DNA from: Candidatus Obscuribacterales bacterium
GTDB taxonomy: Bacteria > Cyanobacteriota > Vampirovibrionia > Obscuribacterales > Obscuribacteraceae
DNA: 32,159 bases
Direction of reading: 5' to 3'
Assembly (NCBI GenBank): GCA_020050685.1
Contig: JAGVKG010000035.1
Span: 1 to 32,159 of the forward strand
Below the pieces are notes generated by a model. The model searched no databases and was not told the origin of the DNA. It worked only from the letters and a program-made list of their open reading frames with translations. A program made the translations under genes and the position numbers. This document shows, piece by piece, positions 27,682 through 32,159 of the stretch (position 1 is its first letter; each line of letters opens with the position of its first letter).

Positions 27682-28299
27682 ATGTACACCACAAGTTTTA
27701 TTAGGCGGCATATCTTTATGCTTCCGAAAGATGCAGTCTTTACAACTAGAGATTTTCTGAACTATGGAAGTCGAGCGGCGGTAGACAAGGCAGTTTCAAG
27801 GTTGGTCAAGTCGGAGGAGATTATTCGCGTGGCTTGGGGAGTGTTTATTAAGGCTGGATCAAAGATGCCTGATGTAGCAACGGTGGCGATGGTCAAGGCA
27901 CAATCGTTCGGCAGGACTATCGTAAAACACAGCACCGACATTTTAAAAGGTCTCGGTTTTTCGCAAACGCTAGAAGAGGGGCAGGCAGCCTTGGAAGAAG
28001 ACGGCAACGGCAAGCGCGGCGTTGAGAACATTTTGAAGTTTTCCACTGATGGTAAAAGCAGCTCGTTTAGTTTTGCCGGCTGGAAAGTCCAATTCATTTC
28101 CGTTACGCCAAGAAAGATGCAATTGAGCAAAACAAAAGCGGGACAAGTCCTCCTGGCACTGTGGGAACTTGGGAAGGACCTGTGTTCTCCGCAAGTTATA
28201 GAGCAAGCCTCGCGAACGCTTTATCGTACGGATAAGGAGGAGGTTAGAAAATCAGGCAGGCTAATGCCTGCCTGGTTAGCGTGTAATTGGATCTATTGA
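27682..28299 (+). CDS. DUF6088 / AbiEi-antitoxin-like DNA-binding protein
   Basis: I start this gene at the ATG at 27682, which has an excellent GGAGGAG 7-8 nt upstream. The 205-residue product begins with a winged-helix-like segment (FIRRHIFMLPKDAVFTTRDFLNYGSRAAVDKAVSRLVKSEEIIRVAWGVFIK), the pattern of AbiEi/DUF6088 N-terminal domains. A C-terminal region follows (VATVAMVKAQSFGRTIVKHSTDILKGLGFSQ, WKVQFISVTPRKMQLSKTKAGQVLLALWELG) resembling the antitoxin body that contacts DNA or toxin. In type IV systems AbiEi represses and counteracts the nucleotidyltransferase toxin AbiEii. No AbiEii gene is adjacent: the next gene is the convergent DHS-like enzyme. It is either an orphan regulator or its partner is distant. 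DUF6088 proteins are commonly accessory genes, so horizontal acquisition is possible. Confidence 0.78.
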   Translation: MYTTSFIRRHIFMLPKDAVFTTRDFLNYGSRAAVDKAVSRLVKSEEIIRVAWGVFIKAGSKMPDVATVAMVKAQSFGRTIVKHSTDILKGLGFSQTLEEGQAALEEDGNGKRGVENILKFSTDGKSSSFSFAGWKVQFISVTPRKMQLSKTKAGQVLLALWELGKDLCSPQVIEQASRTLYRTDKEEVRKSGRLMPAWLACNWIY

Positions 28300-28313
28300 G
28301 GCTCCGGCTGGTT

Positions 28314-29324
28314 TTATTCTGCCAGTACGTAAGCAAAAATTAGCGGAGCAACAATTGTCGCGTCTGATTCAATGATGAACCTTGGTGTGTCAGCCTCAAG
28401 CTTGCCCCAAGTGATTTTTTCATTGGGCACAGCGCCGCTGTATGAGCCGTATGATGTTGTGCTATCGGAAATTTGACAGAAGTAGCCCCAGAATTTGCAG
28501 TCTAGTTGCAAATCTTGTTGGATCAAAGGCACGACACAAATTGGGAAGTCCCCGGCAATGCCGCCAGCAATTTGGAAGAAACCAACTGAACTTGCTTTGC
28601 TGTTTTCCAAATACCAGTCTATTAAAAGAGACATCTGTTCCAGTCCGGACTTAACCACGTTGAATGAGGAAATATCTTTGCTGCGGACATGTGAAACGAA
28701 AATGTTTCCCAAAGTCGAATCTTCCCATCCCGGTGTAAAGATTGGCAAATTGGCCTGACAGGCAGCGATTATCCAGGAGTCTTTTGGATCGATTTGATAT
28801 TCTTTCTCCAACTTTCCAGATTGAATTAGCTGATACATAAATTCGTAAGGGAAATAACGCTTGCCTTCTTTATCCGCTTTCTGCCAAAGTTCAAGCACGT
28901 GCTTTTCCAGTTTGCGAATCGCTGTATCTTCTGGAATGCAAGTATCTGTCACTCTATTCATGCCGCGATTGCGCAGTTCAATTTCTTGTTCGGCAGTTAA
29001 TTCGCGATATTGCGGTACGCGGATATAGTCGTTGTGTGCCACCAAATTGAAGATGTCTTCTTCCAGGTTGGCACCGGTGCAGCAAATGGCGTGCACTTTG
29101 CCTTGGCGGATCATCTCTGCCAAAGAAATGCCCAGCTCTGCAGTGCTCATCGCCCCACCTAAGGTGACAAACATTTTTCCGCCTTTGTCCAAATGATTGA
29201 CATAGGCTTCGGCTGCATCAATGATGCTGGCGGCGTTAAAGTGGCGATAGTTATGCTTGAGGAAATCTTTCACACTGGCATAGTTTGCTACGTTTTTTTT
29301 GGTCTTCAATTCTGTCTGTGTCAT
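28314..29324 (-). CDS. Deoxyhypusine synthase-like protein (possible homospermidine synthase)
   Basis: The 336-residue protein has the deoxyhypusine synthase fold: VTLGGAMSTAELGISLAEMIR (NAD-binding), CCTGANLEEDIFNLVAH, LPIFTPGWEDSTLGNIF, and the catalytic Lys308 in ITWGKLEAD, matching the Lys of the eukaryotic enzyme's WGK motif. DHS proper moves an aminobutyl group from spermidine to eIF5A, which bacteria lack; bacterial family members are thought to use a diamine acceptor, making homospermidine from putrescine. The segment that in eukaryotic enzymes reads KHH is here GGIAGDFPIC, so the acceptor site differs. The gene begins 11 nt after the speB stop with GAGGA before the ATG, so the two are co-transcribed. 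It is the last gene of the polyamine cluster. Confidence 0.85.
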   Translation of the reverse strand: MTQTELKTKKNVANYASVKDFLKHNYRHFNAASIIDAAEAYVNHLDKGGKMFVTLGGAMSTAELGISLAEMIRQGKVHAICCTGANLEEDIFNLVAHNDYIRVPQYRELTAEQEIELRNRGMNRVTDTCIPEDTAIRKLEKHVLELWQKADKEGKRYFPYEFMYQLIQSGKLEKEYQIDPKDSWIIAACQANLPIFTPGWEDSTLGNIFVSHVRSKDISSFNVVKSGLEQMSLLIDWYLENSKASSVGFFQIAGGIAGDFPICVVPLIQQDLQLDCKFWGYFCQISDSTTSYGSYSGAVPNEKITWGKLEADTPRFIIESDATIVAPLIFAYVLAE

Positions 29325-29335
29325 CTCTAAGTCCT

Positions 29336-30277
29336 CTATTTCATTTCGGCATTAAAACGATAGCTGATGATTTTGTATGCCAGCTTGGCGGTCAAGAAAT
29401 CTGGCGCGTTTAGTCCGGCAATGGGAGAAAGTTCCACAATGTCGGCTGCAACCAGGTTCTTCTTGGCGCACAGGAGTTTAATTAATTTGGTCAGCTGGAA
29501 CCAGCTCATCCCGCCTGGCTCGGGTGTGCCAGTCGAGGGCATGACTTGGCAGTCAAGACCGTCGACGTCGACTGTGAGATAAACGTTGTCCGACAGCGTA
29601 TCAATAATTTTGTCAAAGTCCCACGACTCTTGTTCGTGAGCCCAAAAAATCTTGACGGCCGGTTTGGCGCTGTCCATCCACTCCACTTCTTCTTCGGAGA
29701 TGTTGCGAATGCCAACTTCGGTAATTGGCAAATTGCCCAGCCTTGTATTCATCTGATAAGTGACTGAAGCATGACTAAAAGGATTGCCTTCGTAACTTGA
29801 TCGGCAATCAGCGTGGGCATCAATTTGTAAGACTGATAAATTTGCATATTTTTTTGCACAAGCAGCAACAGCGCCAAATGACAAAGCGTGTTCTCCGCCT
29901 AAGATCAAGGGGAACTTCTTTGCTTCAAGCAGTTGGCTGACTTTATCTTCAAGTTCGCCGAAGGGCTTTCTCGTCGCACCATCAACTGGCTTAATGTTGA
30001 GCGGCTCAGCGCTATGAATGCCAATCTTGTACGGAGTTGACCAGAGCTCCTCGTCAAAAAGCTCGACTTGCTGGCTGGCATGAGCAATGGCTTGCGGGCC
30101 ATTCTTTGTGCCTTGTCCGTAGCTTGTCGTTGCCTCATACGGTACGGGCAAAATGACAACTTGGGAATTGGCCAGAGAAGAGAATTCTTCCGGCAAGCCA
30201 AAATAGGTTGAGCCAGAATGGTCCGGCTCGACTTTTGTCATTTCGCTTGTGCTGAGCTTTTCATAAACCTTGGTCAT
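29336..30277 (-). CDS. speB: Agmatinase SpeB
   Basis: This 313-residue ureohydrolase converts agmatine to putrescine and urea. The binuclear manganese ligands are all present: His130 in GGEHALS, Asp153/His155/Asp157 in IDAHADCR, and Asp237/Asp239 in VDVDGLD. The neighbouring MPSTGTPEPGGMSW is the family's substrate-loop signature and separates it from arginase. Length is typical. GAGGA lies 8 nt before the ATG. It is 114 bp downstream of speD and directly upstream of the DHS-like gene, so it sits in the middle of the polyamine cluster. No canonical biosynthetic arginine decarboxylase (SpeA) is present in the window to supply agmatine. Confidence 0.93.
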   Translation of the reverse strand: MTKVYEKLSTSEMTKVEPDHSGSTYFGLPEEFSSLANSQVVILPVPYEATTSYGQGTKNGPQAIAHASQQVELFDEELWSTPYKIGIHSAEPLNIKPVDGATRKPFGELEDKVSQLLEAKKFPLILGGEHALSFGAVAACAKKYANLSVLQIDAHADCRSSYEGNPFSHASVTYQMNTRLGNLPITEVGIRNISEEEVEWMDSAKPAVKIFWAHEQESWDFDKIIDTLSDNVYLTVDVDGLDCQVMPSTGTPEPGGMSWFQLTKLIKLLCAKKNLVAADIVELSPIAGLNAPDFLTAKLAYKIISYRFNAEMK

Positions 30278-30325
30278 CTGCTTGTCCTCGAATTATCTGA
30301 CGATGAAATACTTGCGCCTTCAAGC

Positions 30326-30355
30326 GGCTAGAACAAGAGCTTGTCTTGCCTAGCC
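30326..30355 (-). other. Hairpin in the speD-speB spacer
   Basis: GGCTAG (30326-30331) pairs with CTAGCC (30350-30355), and inside it ACAAG (30333-30337) pairs with CTTGT (30340-30344). On the minus-strand transcript this makes a stable stem-loop 48 nt before the speB start codon. There is no T-tract, so it may be an mRNA processing or stability element between speD and speB and not a terminator. Confidence 0.4.
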
Positions 30356-30391
30356 ACTGTCGGGACACTTATAGTGCCACGCCCAAAGAGC

Positions 30392-30820
30392 CTAGCTTGC
30401 TATGTCAGCAAAGCGTACTCTATCGTTGCGCATGATTTTTGAGACTTTCTCCATGCTGCGGGGAAAGTGGTAGCCCCTCATCAATACTTGCTTGTCGTAT
30501 GATTCAGGCTTGAATATTTTGCAAAAGTGCTCGACTGCGTTTTCGACATCGAACTCTTTGCAAGAAAAAATATCCAAGACCACAAAACCCTTTTCAGCAA
30601 AGGTGTGGATGGAGATATGAGACTCTGCAATCATCACAACTCCGCTTACTCCCCAGTCTTCTGGCACTGTGCCTTGGTACTTAAATACGTAAGGCGGCAT
30701 TATCTTAGTCATCGCCAGCTGATCTGGATATTCATCTAGCGTTTTACTAATTAGAGTTACGTCCCCTAGTAATTCTTCCGGGCATCCGTAGGCTTCTAAT
30801 ATGAGATGTGGTCCAAACAT
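30392..30820 (-). CDS. speD: S-adenosylmethionine decarboxylase proenzyme family protein SpeD
   Basis: The 142-residue protein is a class 1B pyruvoyl-dependent decarboxylase. The self-cleavage site is Glu66-Ser67 in VVMIAESHISIHTFAE, where Ser67 becomes the pyruvoyl group; His72 and Cys87 (DIFSC) match the processing and proton-donor residues of bacterial enzymes. A GGGGGAAG ribosome binding site precedes the ATG. Normal SpeD makes decarboxylated SAM for spermidine synthase. No canonical SpeE is in the cluster, whereas agmatinase and a DHS-like protein are, and some SpeD relatives (such as the crenarchaeal arginine decarboxylase) use arginine instead. Which substrate this one uses cannot be read from the sequence alone. 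An ~8-residue longer loop before the cleavage site than in Thermotoga SpeD is notable. Confidence 0.9.
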   Translation of the reverse strand: MFGPHLILEAYGCPEELLGDVTLISKTLDEYPDQLAMTKIMPPYVFKYQGTVPEDWGVSGVVMIAESHISIHTFAEKGFVVLDIFSCKEFDVENAVEHFCKIFKPESYDKQVLMRGYHFPRSMEKVSKIMRNDRVRFADIAS

Positions 30821-31134
30821 GTTTCTTCCCCCTTTTCTGCGAGTTCGCAGGGTAATGTGAAGTGAAAAACAAGACGGTTCGGTGCTGTCACCAATGTCTT
30901 GAGGGGTACACGAAACGCTTACCTTTTGCCAGTTGTGGACTCGGCCTGCTCTGGAGTTGGGCGTTTTTGTGTTGCGAGTCTTTCCTCCGTGATCAGTATA
31001 AAAACAGTTGGTTATTGTAACAAAAAAAATATTTTCGCGCTCAAATGTAATGTTTTGTTTCCAAAAGCAAGCGGCCCCCAGAAATTCTCTGGAAGCCGCA
31101 TGGCAAGCTGATTTTGTGCAATTCTCAGCCGAGA
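30821..31134. other. Intergenic region upstream of speD
   Basis: The gap should carry the minus-strand promoter and leader of speD and the terminator of the fasciclin gene at its far end. The stretch 31005-31060 is very AT-rich (CAAAAAAAATATTTTC), suitable for a promoter. I find no riboswitch or reading frame that I would defend; a 70-codon plus-strand frame at 30899-31111 has no supporting features. Confidence 0.4.
31071..31099 (-). terminator. Terminator of the fasciclin gene
   Basis: GCGGC (31071-31075) pairs with GCCGC (31095-31099) and CCAGA (31078-31082) with TCTGG (31088-31092), separated by a small internal loop. On the minus strand the stem is followed by TTGCTTTTGG, a weak T-rich tail. 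It lies 36 bp after the fasciclin-domain stop codon. Confidence 0.6.
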
Positions 31135-31674
31135 TTATTTGCCTCGGGCTGGGATCAACACTTCGTCAATGACATAAATTGTACCATTGCCGCACTTCAG
31201 ATCTGGTTTGGTGACGACAGCACCGTCAATAAAGATGGTTCCATCTTTGCTGTTAATCATCACCGACTCACCTTCGAGAGTCTTGGCTGAGCGCAAGGCG
31301 GCGATTTCATCTTTGCCCAACTTCTTTGGAACTACGTGATAGGCAAGTACTTTCTTCAGTTGCTTGCTGTCCCCTAAAAGTTTCTCCCGCTCTGCCTTCG
31401 GCATCTTGTCGAACGCTGCATCGCTTGGTGCAAACACTGTGTATGGACCTTTGCCGGAAAGAGTTCTGGACATGCCAGTCTTTTTGACGGCCGAGCCGAG
31501 TGTCTTCAAGTGATCACAAGATGTGACACAAGCGCCCACTGTCTTGCAGCAAGTCTTCTTGCTCGAGGCGTTGCAATTTTTTCCCTTGGCTTCAACCGAA
31601 GAAGCCGAACCAAGCGCAATTAGGCCAATTGCCAAAGTGGAAAGCATATAACGACCAATATTTTTCAATTCCAT
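31135..31674 (-). CDS. Secreted fasciclin (FAS1)-domain protein
   Basis: The 179-residue protein begins with a signal peptide (MELKNIGRYMLSTLAIGLIALGSASSVEA), followed by a short cysteine-rich segment (NCNASSKKTCCKTVGACVTSC, six cysteines) and one FAS1 domain. The FAS1 core is clear: SGKGPYTVFAPSDAAFDKMP, VLAYHVVPKK and the end GTIYVIDEVLIP. FAS1 domains mediate adhesion and occur in secreted bacterial proteins; the cysteine-rich insert between signal peptide and domain is unusual and may form disulfides or bind metal. I start at the ATG at 31672-31674 because AAGGAG lies 8 nt upstream; a longer frame reaches 31773 without such a site. The protein acts outside the cytoplasmic membrane. Confidence 0.9.
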   Translation of the reverse strand: MELKNIGRYMLSTLAIGLIALGSASSVEAKGKNCNASSKKTCCKTVGACVTSCDHLKTLGSAVKKTGMSRTLSGKGPYTVFAPSDAAFDKMPKAEREKLLGDSKQLKKVLAYHVVPKKLGKDEIAALRSAKTLEGESVMINSKDGTIFIDGAVVTKPDLKCGNGTIYVIDEVLIPARGK

Positions 31675-31798
31675 TGTCTTCTCCTTGAGTTGCTTCTGCT
31701 GCCGGGAAAATTCTAGCTTGAATCTCTGCCCAGAAAATACTTTGTAACCAAAAATCTTGGCAACGCGCAACACATCTATATAAAAGATCAGGACATAG

Positions 31799-31845
31799 CC
31801 TCAAGATACGGTGGGCGCGCAAGCTTGCCCCACCGTATCTTGAGG
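31799..31845. repeat. Perfect 17-bp inverted repeat
   Basis: CCTCAAGATACGGTGGG (31799-31815) and CCCACCGTATCTTGAGG (31829-31845) are exact reverse complements with a 13-bp spacer. The repeat lies 125 bp upstream of the fasciclin gene and immediately before a tandem array of the GAGGA-hairpin repeat. There is no T-tract on either strand. It could be a transcript end from the left, a small mobile-element terminus or a regulator site. Confidence 0.7.
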
Positions 31846-31860
31846 TCTGAGAAAGAGCTC

Positions 31861-32071
31861 GAGGCAGCGCTAATGAAATTGCAAGCGAAACCCAGCGAGA
31901 GAAGGACAGCGACGAGCTGTCCGCCCGCGAGCGTCTAATCGCGCGTACGAGCCGAGGGACGAGGCGAGGCAGCGCTAATTAAATAGCCAACGAACCCCAG
32001 CGAGCAAACCACCGCGAGGAGCGGTGGGCAGCGAGCGTCTTAACGCGCGGAGGAGCCGCGAGGCGACGGAG
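31861..32071 (+). repeat. Tandem pair of GAGGA-hairpin repeats, copies D1 and D2
   Basis: Two diverged units with a 105-bp period start at 31861 and 31966, each beginning GAGGCAGCGCTAAT. D1 has the hairpin GGACAGC (31904-31910), loop GACGA, GCTGTCC (31916-31922). D2 has CCACCGC (32009-32015), loop GAGGA, GCGGTGG (32021-32027). Both continue with GAGCGTCTNANCGCGCG and GAGCC, as in copies A-C. The rest of the window to 32159 shows no gene or repeat I recognise. Confidence 0.78.
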
Positions 32072-32159
32072 ATGGTATGTAAAGCGCCCTCAAGTAATAG
32101 CGTGAGGTAATGGAGTAAAGATTGCCGGCAGGTGCAGAGAAAGCTAAAGCTATCACTGC

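Noticed and set aside
30899-31111. 70-codon plus-strand frame upstream of speD
   Set aside because: No ribosome binding site, no recognisable motif, and it overlaps the likely speD promoter and the fasciclin terminator.

Overview
The window looks like a chromosomal segment of a Gram-negative bacterium related to the non-photosynthetic sister lineages of Cyanobacteria (Melainabacteria/Vampirovibrionia). The best single clue is the OmpR-type regulator at 14754-15518, whose receiver and DNA-binding domains read like cyanobacterial RpaB almost word for word. Mini-RNase III, a B12-type radical SAM protein, glycolate oxidase subunits, a pyruvyl transferase of the CsaB type, a heptose phosphatase and a secretin fit the same picture of a double-membraned relative of Cyanobacteria. 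No photosynthesis gene, tRNA, rRNA, transposase, phage gene or CRISPR array was seen. The lineage assignment is an inference from protein resemblance, not from a database search.

Layout. 1-4742: the N-terminal part of an RNase D-like exonuclease cut by the window edge, a secreted FecR-like protein, and a glycolate oxidase pair (glcE-glcF). 4868-7222: a tight cell-envelope/RNA operon, csaB-wecG/tagA-mrnC. 7398-9893: a soluble PAS histidine kinase followed by a REC-GGDEF-REC protein whose receiver and GGDEF signature residues are degenerate. 9957-13865: gmhB, a BlaI-type repressor and a stand-alone 874-residue secretin. 13866-14753: a long non-coding stretch with a strongly folded cloverleaf-like element, several short inverted repeats and a terminator. 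14754-19581: rpaB-like regulator, S-adenosylhomocysteine hydrolase, a candidate riboswitch leader in front of a secreted protein, and enolase. 19775-27535: a zinc-ribbon protein, a radical SAM protein, a Gfo/Idh/MocA oxidoreductase, a lemA/DUF2207 pair and a membrane protein with an embedded spermidine-synthase-like domain. 27633-28299: an orphan AbiEi-antitoxin-like/DUF6088 gene behind a perfect 14-bp inverted repeat. 28314-30820: a polyamine cluster, speD-speB-deoxyhypusine synthase-like. 31135-31674: a fasciclin-domain protein.

Genes that work together: GlcE and GlcF are two of the three glycolate oxidase subunits (GlcD is not here). CsaB, WecG/TagA, GmhB and the secretin all serve the envelope. 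SpeD, SpeB and the DHS-like enzyme can be read as one polyamine route, either to spermidine-type products or, if SpeD has become an arginine decarboxylase, from arginine through agmatine and putrescine to homospermidine.

The most unusual non-coding signals are: (i) a family of five dispersed ~80-105-bp repeats with a conserved GAGGA-loop hairpin whose arms change in a compensatory way between copies; (ii) the folded element at 13977-14081; (iii) the folded leader at 17341-17488, possibly a cyclic-dinucleotide riboswitch; and (iv) the palindromic operator in front of the DUF6088 gene.
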